Origin: Bacteroidota bacterium
GTDB taxonomy: Bacteria > Bacteroidota > Bacteroidia > Chitinophagales > Chitinophagaceae
Direction of reading: 5' to 3'
Assembly: GCA_023426425.1 (NCBI GenBank)
Contig: JAFAAT010000173.1
Location: 1-6,785, forward strand
Length of the DNA stretch: 6,785 bases
A program made the translations under genes and the position numbers. The notes beneath the pieces were generated by a model. It worked only from the letters and a program-made list of their open reading frames with translations, ran no database searches and was not told where the DNA came from. Position 1 is the first letter of the stretch. Each line of letters starts with the position of its first letter. Positions 1 through 5,378 of the stretch are shown here, piece by piece.

Positions 1-178
1 CCGTCTTTCCCGTGCCGGGGTTATCTTCCATGAGAATGTGCCCACCAGCCAGGAGACAGGTGACTACTGCTTCTATTTGTGTTCGCTTGCCCCTGATGAC
101 CTTTTCGATCTGAGTGATAAGCTGCTGAATGGGGTCGGTTTGTTGAACCGGTAGGGATGAATCTGTGATTGCGTCCAT
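1..178 (-). CDS. MoxR-family AAA+ ATPase, N-terminal fragment (cut by window edge)
   Basis: Only the first 59 codons are present; the gene runs off the left edge. Reading from the ATG at 178-176, a polar leader of about 15 residues is followed by a helix ending in VIRGK (residues 27-31), then a hydrophobic stretch with LLAGGHILMED (42-52) and a Walker A loop NPGTGKT (53-59). This arrangement, in particular the GGH-hydrophobic strand directly before PGTGKT, is typical of the MoxR (AAA_3) group. These ATPases act as chaperones that mature or activate protein complexes, often with VWA-domain partners encoded next door; any partner here would lie outside the window. TsaE, another P-loop protein that may sit near porX, was considered, but its P-loop context differs. 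The gene lies 91 bp downstream of porX on the same strand, so co-transcription is possible. Walker B, sensor motifs and substrate cannot be judged. Confidence 0.85.
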   Translation of the reverse strand, partial: MDAITDSSLPVQQTDPIQQLITQIEKVIRGKRTQIEAVVTCLLAGGHILMEDNPGTGKT

Positions 179-269
179 CTGGCTATTTAGCTTTTGTCCA
201 ATTTACTCAATAAAAAGTCCTGCATTTTCAGCAAGACCATTAAAAGTTTGTAAAAATATTCCCGCCGGC

Positions 270-1826
270 CTATTTGCTTTGGAGGCGTATGACCGGAACA
301 AGCATTTCTTCAAGCGAGATACCCCCGTGCTGAAACGTGTTGCGGTAGTAGTTTGCGTAGTAGTTGTAGTTGTTGGGGTAGCAGAGGAAGACCTCTTCCT
401 TTGCAAAAATGAATGTTGAACTGACATTTGGCTTTGGAAGTCCTATATCGCTAGGGTCGCGGAAAACCAGCACATCGCGGTTTTCGTACTGGAGATTGCG
501 TCCGTGTTTGTAGCGAAGGTTGGTGGTTGTGGCCCTGTCGCCGATACACTTGCTGGGAGTTTTTACACGAACCGTACCGTGATCGGTAGTGACGAACAAC
601 TGGATGTCTTTATCAGCGATCTTTCTGAGTGCGCGGTGCAGGGGAGAGTGTTCGAACCAGCTCACCGTGAGGGAGCGGTAGGATATTTCATCACCGGCAA
701 GTTCCTTCAGCACCTCCATTTCGGTGCGTGCATGCGAAAGCATATCTACGAAGTTGTAGACTATGACGGTGAGGTCGTTGTTGAGGTAGTTGTGGATGTT
801 GTCTTCGAAAAGTTTGCCGTCGTCGTTGTTGGTGATTTTGACATACTGCCATTTGAGCTTGTCGAGTCTAAGCTCCTGGAGCTGGCCTGCAAGGAACTTT
901 TCCTCATGCAGGTTTTTGCCTCCTTCTTCGTCGTCATTCTTCCATTCGGTGGGGAAGTTCTTTTCGATGTCGACGGGGAGCATGCCTGCGAAGAGTGCAT
1001 TGCGGCTGTACTGGGTGGCTGTTGGCAGGATGCTGTAGAACAAATCTTCCTCGATGATCCTGAAGCTTTCGGTGACGATATGCTGGATTGCTTTCCATTG
1101 ATCGTAGCGAAGGTTATCGATGAGGATGAGAAAGGTAGGTTTGCCCGGCTGGATGTGTGGGGCAATTTTCTTGCTGATGACGTCGTGAGAGAACAGTGGT
1201 GCGTTCTTCTTGTCTTTGATCCAGCTACTGTAGTTTTTGGAGATGTATTTGAAGAATTCTGTGTTGGCCTCTGATTTTTGAGATTGGAGGACCTCCATCA
1301 TTTCGGAGCTGTCGCTGCGGGCCATTTCCAATTCCCAGTAGACCAGCTTACGATAGAGTTCTTTCCATTCCTCATGATTGGGATTGTTGCTGAGGGCCAT
1401 GAAGAGGTTGCGAAAGTCCTGCTGGTAGGCCAGCGTAGTCTTTTCAGAGACCAGGCGGCGGCTGCTCATTATTTTTTTAAGTGCCAGGAGCACCTGGTTT
1501 GGGTTGACGGGTTTTATGAGATAATCGGTGATCTGGGAGCCGATTGCCTCTTCCATGATATTCTCTGCTTCGTTCTTTGTGACCATGACGACAGGGAGCT
1601 GGGGGGCAATTTCCTTGATCCTTGCCAGAGTTTCGAGGCCCGTGAGGCCGGGCATGCTTTCGTCCAGAAGCACTACGTCCACGACCTTTTCTTTGAGCAG
1701 TTCGAGTGCGTCATGACCATTGGTTAGAGGGGTGACTTCGTATCCTTTGTTCTTCAAAAAAAGTATCTGAGATTTCAGCGATTCTATCTCGTCATCTACC
1801 CATAAAATTTCACCCTGTGGAGCCAT
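270..1826 (-). CDS. porX: PorX: response regulator with PglZ/alkaline-phosphatase-like effector domain (type IX secretion regulation)
   Basis: 518 residues, the usual length for PorX. Residues 1-120 form a receiver domain: acidic pair D11-D12, phospho-acceptor D55 in VVLLDESMPG, switch T83 and K105 in the KP motif. A helical linker (about 121-225) leads to a PglZ domain of the alkaline phosphatase superfamily. Its likely metal and catalytic residues are visible: D237 (ILIDNLRYD), nucleophile T271 (PTATQYSRNA), D361 and H365 (NFVDMLSHAR), D415-H416 (TTDHG) and H500 (QHGGISLEEM). All expected positions are intact, so an active, metal-dependent enzyme is inferred. In studied Bacteroidota PorX works with the sensor kinase PorY and the sigma factor SigP to control type IX secretion genes, and its effector domain has phosphodiesterase activity. 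No porY or sigP is in this window. The ATG at 1826-1824 places the receiver domain right at the N-terminus. The gene is transcribed away from the acetyltransferase gene, and a MoxR gene follows on the same strand. Confidence 0.95.
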   Translation of the reverse strand: MAPQGEILWVDDEIESLKSQILFLKNKGYEVTPLTNGHDALELLKEKVVDVVLLDESMPGLTGLETLARIKEIAPQLPVVMVTKNEAENIMEEAIGSQITDYLIKPVNPNQVLLALKKIMSSRRLVSEKTTLAYQQDFRNLFMALSNNPNHEEWKELYRKLVYWELEMARSDSSEMMEVLQSQKSEANTEFFKYISKNYSSWIKDKKNAPLFSHDVISKKIAPHIQPGKPTFLILIDNLRYDQWKAIQHIVTESFRIIEEDLFYSILPTATQYSRNALFAGMLPVDIEKNFPTEWKNDDEEGGKNLHEEKFLAGQLQELRLDKLKWQYVKITNNDDGKLFEDNIHNYLNNDLTVIVYNFVDMLSHARTEMEVLKELAGDEISYRSLTVSWFEHSPLHRALRKIADKDIQLFVTTDHGTVRVKTPSKCIGDRATTTNLRYKHGRNLQYENRDVLVFRDPSDIGLPKPNVSSTFIFAKEEVFLCYPNNYNYYANYYRNTFQHGGISLEEMLVPVIRLQSK

Positions 1827-1962
1827 AAGTATGTTTTGGTTCTAATATTTTAATACGACTAAAGTTACACTTCTAAGCTATACGAGCCTGTTGGATTAAA
1901 GCTAAATTTACAATTGGTTGTATAGTAAGAACGTAGAAACTGAAATAGTATTGCAGAGGATT
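1827..1962. promoter_or_regulatory. Divergent spacer between porX and the acetyltransferase gene, with possible promoters
   Basis: This 136-bp AT-rich spacer must carry the start signals for two divergent genes. Against the Bacteroidota -7 consensus TAnnTTTG, each strand has a 7-of-8 match: TAACTTTA on the minus strand (complement of 1860-1867, pointing to porX) and TAAATTTA on the plus strand (1903-1910, pointing to the acetyltransferase). Neither has a convincing TTG at the expected -33 distance, so both are weak candidates. No repeat or operator-like palindrome stands out. Confidence 0.3.
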
Positions 1963-2418
1963 ATGAAAGAAGAAATAAACATCAGGCCTGCCGTGGCGGA
2001 GGACTGTGTAAGACTGCTGGAGCTGGTGAGGGAACTGGCGGAATATGAGCGGGCGCCGGAGGAGGTGACAGTGAGTGTGGAGCATTTTAGGGAGAGTGGA
2101 TTTGGGAAGGCTCCGGTGTGGTGGGCTTTTGTGGCTGAGGTGGGAGGAGAGGTTGTAGGATTTGCCTTGTATTATATCCGGTACTCGACCTGGAAGGGGC
2201 AGCGCATGTATCTTGAGGATATCATTGTAACGGAGCGCTGGAGGTGCAGGGGTATTGGAGGCAGGCTTATGGACAGGCTGATTGAGGAGGCGAAGGGGAA
2301 AAAACTACATGGGATCAGCTGGCAGGTGCTGGAATGGAATGAGCCTGCGATTAATTTTTACAGGAAGTATGGGCCGAGGTTTGATGGCGAGTGGGTTAAT
2401 GTGGCTTTGGATGTGTGA
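1963..2418 (+). CDS. GNAT N-acetyltransferase, spermidine/spermine (SSAT) or thialysine acetyltransferase-like
   Basis: 151 residues from the ATG at 1963, a single complete GNAT domain. It opens with INIRPAVAEDC (residues 5-15). The central part GFALYYIRYSTWKGQRMYLEDIIV (66-89) and the segment WQVLEWNEPAINFYRKYG (120-137) closely resemble the SSAT1/SSAT2 subgroup, which acetylates polyamines or thialysine. The acetyl-CoA loop is R94-C-R-G97-I-G99, and Y133 in NFY sits where the family has its general acid. It should be cytosolic and transfer acetyl from acetyl-CoA to a primary amine; polyamine or thialysine as substrate is inferred from resemblance. A TTG at 1918 would add 15 residues, but the ATG has GAGG just upstream (1956-1959, slightly close) and begins where the domain begins, so I prefer it. 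It is divergent from porX, and the next plus-strand gene starts 243 bp later, so it is probably monocistronic. Confidence 0.88.
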   Translation: MKEEINIRPAVAEDCVRLLELVRELAEYERAPEEVTVSVEHFRESGFGKAPVWWAFVAEVGGEVVGFALYYIRYSTWKGQRMYLEDIIVTERWRCRGIGGRLMDRLIEEAKGKKLHGISWQVLEWNEPAINFYRKYGPRFDGEWVNVALDV

Positions 2419-2661
2419 GGGCCGGAGCAGGCAGGTGGGTGTCCCGGGTTAAGCAGCAGCTTGCTGAAAGATGGGTAGAAAAGGACAGGTTGCGACAGGT
2501 TTTTAATAGGGTTTATAGGGCGCAGGCAGCACAAAAGGTGGTTGCAGACAGGTCGGAGGCAGGGCTATTGCCAGGAGCTGGCGAGGCACTAAACAGCGGG
2601 TATTTGGAGGAAGGTTTTATTCAAAAGCTTTTAAAAATGAATCAATCCATTAAATTTGAGA
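2419..2661. other. Purine-rich spacer without a convincing gene
   Basis: This stretch is G/A-rich on the plus strand up to about 2610 and AT-rich after that. The heptamer GACAGGT occurs three times (2484-2490, 2494-2500, 2547-2553), the first two 10 bp apart. An open frame with a GTG start overlaps the acetyltransferase stop codon and runs through into porG in another frame; its Arg/Ala-rich translation has no recognisable domain and I do not call it. A promoter for porG is expected near 2590-2655, but none could be fixed. No terminator hairpin followed by a T-run is visible after the acetyltransferase gene. Confidence 0.4.
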
Positions 2662-3525
2662 ATGCTAAGAAAGATAGCCTGCATAGTTACCCTGGTTTTT
2701 CTTTTCCATACAGGGAAGGCGCAGAATTTTTATAGTGGCTCTGAGTTTGGTGTATCCGGAGGATTCTCACAGTACTTTGGTGATTTGAATGATGGCTATG
2801 GGATGGACTTTATGCGTCCTGCATTTGGAGGTTTTGCGCGATTCCATATGAATCCTTATATCTCGGTGAAGGGATCATTGAATTATACTTTTGTGGGGTA
2901 TGACGATGCGCTTTCCAGTAATCCTTTTAACGTCAAGAGGAATCTGAGTTTCCGGAGTCATATTATAGAAGCGGTGGCTCAGGCTGAGTTTAATTTTTTC
3001 CGGTTTTCTACGGGTGAAATAGGGAACCGGTGGACGCCCTATCTTACTGCAGGGGCAGGAGTTTTTTATTACAGCCCTTTTGCCGAGTTCAATGGCCGGA
3101 GGTATAATCTGCGGGATCTAGGGACGGAGGGTCAGCATTCGGGGTTTGATGACAGGAAGTATAGTAGTCTGAGTTTTTGTTTTCCGGTAGGTGCGGGTTT
3201 CAAGTACTGGCTAAGGCCGGGTTTGAATGTAGGGTTTGAGATTGCGAACAGGTTGACCCTGACGGACTATTTGGATGATGTGAGTACTACCTATGTGGGT
3301 TCCAATCTGTTTCCGAACAATGATCCATTGAATCCGAACCCTGCTTATTATCTGCAGGACCGGTCGATAGAGGTGACTCCTGACGAGCCGTTGGGAAGGG
3401 TGGGTAAGCAGCGAGGGAATTCGAGCACGATGGATCAGTATATGATGTTCCTTTTCCAGATATCCATTCAGCTCAAGGTGTATAAGTGTCCTGCTTATAT
3501 GAATGGGGTTTGGGAGAACTATTAA
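2662..3525 (+). CDS. porG: PorG-like outer-membrane beta-barrel protein (DUF6089), type IX secretion component
   Basis: 287 residues from the ATG at 2662. The N-terminus is a Sec signal peptide: MLRK, a hydrophobic core (about 5-15), then a probable signal peptidase I site after GKA (20|Q21). C7 lies too early to be a lipobox. The mature part is rich in alternating aromatic/polar strands and glycine, as in an outer-membrane barrel, and begins with the typical GVSGGFSQYFGDLN. Later markers are YLTAGAGVFYY, the strand leading to TLTDYLDDVSTTYVG, the RGN turn before the final strands, and a KCPAY segment near the C-terminus. These match my recollection of the DUF6089/PorG family. In Porphyromonas, PorG is an outer-membrane protein associated with the PorK/PorN ring of the type IX secretion system. 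DUF6089 has paralogues, so membership in the secretion machine is likely, not certain. A TTG two codons upstream (2656) gives a slightly longer version; the ATG gives the more usual signal peptide. Confidence 0.75.
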   Translation: MLRKIACIVTLVFLFHTGKAQNFYSGSEFGVSGGFSQYFGDLNDGYGMDFMRPAFGGFARFHMNPYISVKGSLNYTFVGYDDALSSNPFNVKRNLSFRSHIIEAVAQAEFNFFRFSTGEIGNRWTPYLTAGAGVFYYSPFAEFNGRRYNLRDLGTEGQHSGFDDRKYSSLSFCFPVGAGFKYWLRPGLNVGFEIANRLTLTDYLDDVSTTYVGSNLFPNNDPLNPNPAYYLQDRSIEVTPDEPLGRVGKQRGNSSTMDQYMMFLFQISIQLKVYKCPAYMNGVWENY

Positions 3526-3551
3526 TTGGTAATTGTCAATTGTCAATTACT
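3524..3551 (+). repeat. Four-unit 7-bp tandem repeat (AATT-led) overlapping the porG stop codon
   Basis: Four consecutive 7-bp units start at 3524, 3531, 3538 and 3545. Each begins AATT; the two central ones are identical (AATTGTC) and the outer ones diverge in their last three bases. The first unit starts within the TAA stop codon. The same bases form a weak hairpin, GTAATTG (3529-3535) with CAATTAC (3544-3550), followed by an AT-rich run (3551-3564). It could act as a poor terminator for porG, but there is no clean T-tract and the stem is AT-rich. Confidence 0.6.
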
Positions 3552-3564
3552 ATAATAATTATAT

Positions 3565-3627
3565 CCACTTTTGCTTTCCCGGATTGCCGGGACTATAGCA
3601 CCCAATCCCGGAAAGGTTGGGAAGTGG
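3565..3627. repeat. Long imperfect inverted repeat with two alternative folds
   Basis: An outer perfect 6-bp stem, CCACTT (3565-3570) with AAGTGG (3622-3627), encloses an inner inverted repeat CTTTCCCGGATTG (3574-3586) with CAATCCCGGAAAG (3603-3615), which pairs at 12 of 13 positions with one C:C mismatch. The interior can instead fold into two small hairpins: TCCCGG/CCGGGA (3577-3582 with 3587-3592, loop ATTG) and CCCAATC/GGTTGGG (3601-3607 with 3614-3620, one G-T wobble), giving a three-way junction. No T-run follows on either strand, so it is not a standard terminator. A structured RNA element, a REP-like repeat or a small mobile element remnant are all possible. Confidence 0.55.
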
Positions 3628-3649
3628 CAAGGAGTATCAAAGTATCATC

Positions 3650-3664
3650 AGCTAGTCACTAGCT
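3650..3664. repeat. 15-bp perfect palindrome with 1-bp centre
   Basis: AGCTAGT (3650-3656) and ACTAGCT (3658-3664) are perfect inverted copies around a single C at 3657. A short symmetric site of this type could bind a dimeric regulator, but it does not match an operator I know. It lies about 330 bp before mraZ and about 125 bp after porG. Confidence 0.35.
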
Positions 3665-3730
3665 ATTCATTACAGTCATTGCCTAGTCGATAGTTAATAT
3701 TTGATTTGGCAGTTTTACATGCAGGATGGT

Positions 3731-3788
3731 CGGGACGATAGTGCCCGCAGCGAAGGGCTGAATGGCGCGGGGAGCCGTGGCATTCAGC
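3731..3788. repeat. Second inverted-repeat element, related to the 3565-3627 element
   Basis: The left part, CGGGAC-GATA-GT(G)CCCG (3731-3747), folds into a small bulged hairpin. Its first 16 bases match 3588-3603 of the previous element at 13 of 16 positions, which suggests a common origin. The right part is a perfect 8-bp inverted repeat, GCTGAATG (3757-3764) with CATTCAGC (3781-3788), separated by 16 GC-rich bases. No T-tract follows. It resembles a dispersed intergenic repeat; whether more copies exist in the genome cannot be seen here. Confidence 0.45.
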
Positions 3789-3799
3789 TAATTAACAGG

Positions 3800-3830
3800 T
3801 TATCCACAGAAATTCACAGTAATTCACAGT
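3800..3830 (-). promoter_or_regulatory. DnaA box and phased CAC (GTG on minus strand) decamer array
   Basis: TTATCCACA at 3800-3808 is a perfect match to the bacterial DnaA-box consensus. It is followed by two exact direct copies of AATTCACAGT (3811-3820 and 3821-3830). The CAC cores fall at 3805, 3815 and 3825, an exact 10-bp period, so three similar sites face the same side of the helix. On the minus strand these read CTGTG followed by GATA or AATT, similar in core and spacing to MraZ decamers but in opposite orientation to the array beside mraZ. DnaA, MraZ or both could be the binder; the sequence does not decide. Confidence 0.5.
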
Positions 3831-3900
3831 CTGTTATACAGTCTTGGGGGATAAACCCGCCAGGGGCTTGCATTCCCGTTGTTTATCTGCAATATATTCA

Positions 3901-3909
3901 TGTGGATAA
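3901..3909 (-). promoter_or_regulatory. Second perfect DnaA-box sequence, inverted
   Basis: TGTGGATAA is the exact complement of TTATCCACA, the DnaA-box consensus, so this box faces the one at 3800-3808. It sits in an AT-rich stretch (about 3891-3920). A weaker relative, TTATCTGCA (7 of 9 positions), lies at 3883-3891. A 7-bp inverted repeat, GATAAAC (3850-3856) with GTTTATC (3881-3887), lies between the two perfect boxes. Its GTG is not in 10-bp phase with the mraZ-proximal array, so it is better explained as a DnaA box than as an MraZ unit. Confidence 0.45.
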
Positions 3910-3924
3910 ATATGTTTTATCTGG

Positions 3925-3964
3925 ATAGTGGAGAATTGTGGGAGTTTGTGTTATTTTGTGTAAA
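3925..3964 (+). promoter_or_regulatory. Probable MraZ operator: four GTG decamers before mraZ, overlapping a possible promoter
   Basis: Four consecutive 10-bp units start at 3925, 3935, 3945 and 3955. Each has GTG at its positions 4-6 (3928, 3938, 3948, 3958) preceded by WTW. MraZ proteins are known to bind direct repeats of this kind upstream of their own gene (TGGG-core repeats in E. coli, AAAGTG-core decamers in mollicutes), with one turn of helix between units. The array ends 28 bp before the mraZ start codon. A 7-of-8 match to the Bacteroidota -7 box, TTATTTTG (3951-3958), lies inside it, so bound MraZ would block the promoter; no clear -33 TTG was found, so the promoter part is weak. 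Autorepression of the dcw operon is inferred. Confidence 0.65.
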
Positions 3965-3992
3965 ATCCAGTGTTTTCGGGTATTTCCGTGTT

Positions 3993-4463
3993 ATGACAAG
4001 CTTTTTCGGCGAATATGAAGTTGCGATAGATGCCAAAGGCAGGTTTCTCCTGCCTTCGGGATTTCGCAAGCAATTGCCGGAGGGTGAGAGTGAGCGGTTT
4101 GTGATTAATCGTGGATTTGAAAACTGCCTGACATTATATCCGATCAGCATCTGGAATGCATTGGCAGAAAAAATCAACAAGCTCAACGATTTCAATCCCA
4201 AGGTTCGCGATTTCAAGCGCCTGTTCCTGAACGGGGCGACCTTGGTGGACATGGATAGTGCGGGCAGGCTGCTGTTGCCGAAAACACTTCAGGAGCATGC
4301 TTCAATCAAAAAAGACATGGTATTCAGTGCGCAGGGAAATAAAGTAGAACTATGGGACAAGGAAGAGTATCACAGCTATATCCGTCAGCGGTCGGGCAAC
4401 TTCTCTGACCTGGCGGCTGAGGTGGCAGGAGGGGATTTTTTTAACCCATTTGAAAATATCTGA
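3993..4463 (+). CDS. mraZ: MraZ, transcriptional regulator of the dcw cluster
   Basis: 156 residues from the ATG at 3993. Two SpoVT/AbrB-like half domains are clear: the first has FFGEYEVAIDAKGRFLLPSGFR (residues 4-25) and the second DSAGRLLLPKTLQ; both carry the DxxGRxxLP signature. MraZ forms a ring-shaped oligomer that binds direct repeats in front of its own gene and, in studied species, represses the division cluster. The array at 3925-3964 is the obvious target. Upstream in-frame codons remain open to a TTG at 3879, but they would translate the operator, and family members start at the MxxFxGEYE-type N-terminus, so the ATG is chosen. Only 3 bp separate its stop codon from rsmH. It is the first gene of the operon. 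Confidence 0.95.
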   Translation: MTSFFGEYEVAIDAKGRFLLPSGFRKQLPEGESERFVINRGFENCLTLYPISIWNALAEKINKLNDFNPKVRDFKRLFLNGATLVDMDSAGRLLLPKTLQEHASIKKDMVFSAQGNKVELWDKEEYHSYIRQRSGNFSDLAAEVAGGDFFNPFENI

Positions 4464-4466
4464 CAA

Positions 4467-5378
4467 ATGGGTGAGGGCAGCTTTTACCATACGACAGTTC
4501 TTTTACAGGAGGCTGTTGACGGCCTCGCAGTCAAGCCTGAAGGTGTGTATGTAGATGCCACTTTTGGCGGAGGTGGGCACAGCAGGGAGATCCTTCACCG
4601 ACTGGGATCAGAAGGGAGGCTAGTAGCTTTTGACCATGATGCAGATGCCTGGAGCAACAAGCCGGAAGACGAAAGATTGGTTCCGGTGACAGAAAACTTC
4701 AGGTATCTGAAACGTTTCCTGAAGCTGCATGGCCATCCACGGGTAGACGGTATTCTGGCTGATCTGGGCGTCAGCTCCTGGCAGTTTGATACAGGAGAGC
4801 GTGGATTCTCGATCAGGTTTGAGGGTCCGCTGGATATGAGGATGGATCAACGGGGTGAGCTGACTGCTGCAGATGTGCTGAAGACCTATAGTGAGGCAGA
4901 GTTGCACAAGCTGTTTGAGCAGTATGGAGAAGTGAGGAATTCCAGGCAACTGGCGAAACATATTGTAACGAACAGGCACAAGGGAGTACTGAATAGTATT
5001 GGTTCATTGAAGGCGATGATTTCGCCGGTGATAAGAGGGAATGCCAACCGATATCTGGCTCAGGTATTTCAGGCGTTGAGAATAGAGGTGAACGATGAGT
5101 TCGGAGCGCTAAAGGAATTCCTTATCCAGGCGGCGGAATGTCTGAAGCCGGGGGGCCGGTTGAGTGTGATCACATTTCACTCGCTTGAGGATAGAATTGT
5201 GAAGCAGTTTATCCGGAAGGGCGGATGGGAAGAAAAGCAACCGGGAATCTTTGGGAATGAAAAAGCAGAGTGGGTGTTGAAGGAGGTGATTAAAAAGCCG
5301 CTGGAGCCCACAGAAGAAGAAATAAAAAATAACCCACGTGCAAGGAGTGCACGCTTACGTATAGCAGAGAGAATATAA
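4467..5378 (+). CDS. rsmH: RsmH (MraW): 16S rRNA (cytosine-1402-N4)-methyltransferase
   Basis: 303 residues, normal for the family. It begins YHTTVLLQEAVDGL (7-20), followed by the S-adenosylmethionine loop VDATFGGGGHSREIL (29-43) and the acidic ribose contact FDHDAD (55-60). Next come ILADLGVSSWQFD (96-108) with the family-specific GERGFS and PLDMRMD signature, then NRYLAQVFQALRIEVNDE, GGRLSVITFHSLEDRIVK and the C-terminal NPRARSARLR. All hallmarks are intact. RsmH methylates N4 of C1402 in the decoding centre of 16S rRNA together with RsmI (2'-O). It acts in the cytoplasm and is regularly encoded second in the dcw cluster after mraZ, as here. Its TAA is immediately followed by the ftsL ATG, with no spacer, suggesting translational coupling. 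Confidence 0.97.
   Translation: MGEGSFYHTTVLLQEAVDGLAVKPEGVYVDATFGGGGHSREILHRLGSEGRLVAFDHDADAWSNKPEDERLVPVTENFRYLKRFLKLHGHPRVDGILADLGVSSWQFDTGERGFSIRFEGPLDMRMDQRGELTAADVLKTYSEAELHKLFEQYGEVRNSRQLAKHIVTNRHKGVLNSIGSLKAMISPVIRGNANRYLAQVFQALRIEVNDEFGALKEFLIQAAECLKPGGRLSVITFHSLEDRIVKQFIRKGGWEEKQPGIFGNEKAEWVLKEVIKKPLEPTEEEIKNNPRARSARLRIAERI

Larger units (their letters stand above)
3526..3992. other. 467-bp structured intergenic region between porG and mraZ
   Basis: I find no gene here. One 75-codon frame from a TTG at 3701 has no domain, crosses all the repeats and ends at 3928, so it is not called. The space holds, in order, a 7-bp tandem repeat, a long inverted repeat, a 15-bp palindrome, a second inverted repeat related to the first, a CAC decamer array that includes a perfect DnaA box, a second perfect DnaA box in the opposite orientation, and a GTG decamer array next to mraZ. 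Each is listed separately. Most of these signals would serve the dcw operon on the right; the two inverted repeats may be remnants of a small mobile or REP-type repeat. Confidence 0.6.

Noticed and set aside
340..390. GT-rich run (gtagttgtagttgttgggg) as a microsatellite or G-rich element
   Set aside because: It is the coding sequence of the Asn/Tyr-rich C-terminal part of PorX (YPNNYNYYANYY) read on the other strand.
504..1274. Long open frame on the plus strand (256 codons) opposite porX
   Set aside because: It is the antisense of porX; the translation is an unnatural run of Val, Phe, Asp and Glu with no domain, while the opposite strand encodes a fully conserved protein.
1918..1962. TTG start extending the acetyltransferase by 15 residues
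   Set aside because: The extra residues lie before the conserved start of the GNAT domain, and the ATG at 1963 has a GAGG close upstream.
2651..2658. TAAATTTG, an exact match to the Bacteroidota -7 promoter box, before porG
   Set aside because: It lies only 3 bp before the chosen ATG, so transcription would start within or after the start codon, and there is no TTG at the -33 distance.
2415..2735. 106-codon frame from a GTG overlapping the acetyltransferase stop
   Set aside because: No recognisable domain, biased Arg/Ala composition, and its 3' end overlaps the porG signal peptide in another frame. A small unknown gene cannot be fully excluded.
3565..3627. Intrinsic terminator for porG
   Set aside because: The hairpin is strong, but neither strand has a T-run after it.
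3701..3928. 75-codon plus-strand frame in the porG-mraZ spacer
   Set aside because: TTG start, no domain, and it runs through inverted repeats, DnaA boxes and the start of the GTG array, which are better explanations of that DNA.
4620..4979. Minus-strand open frame inside rsmH
   Set aside because: It is opposite the conserved methyltransferase core and has no domain of its own.
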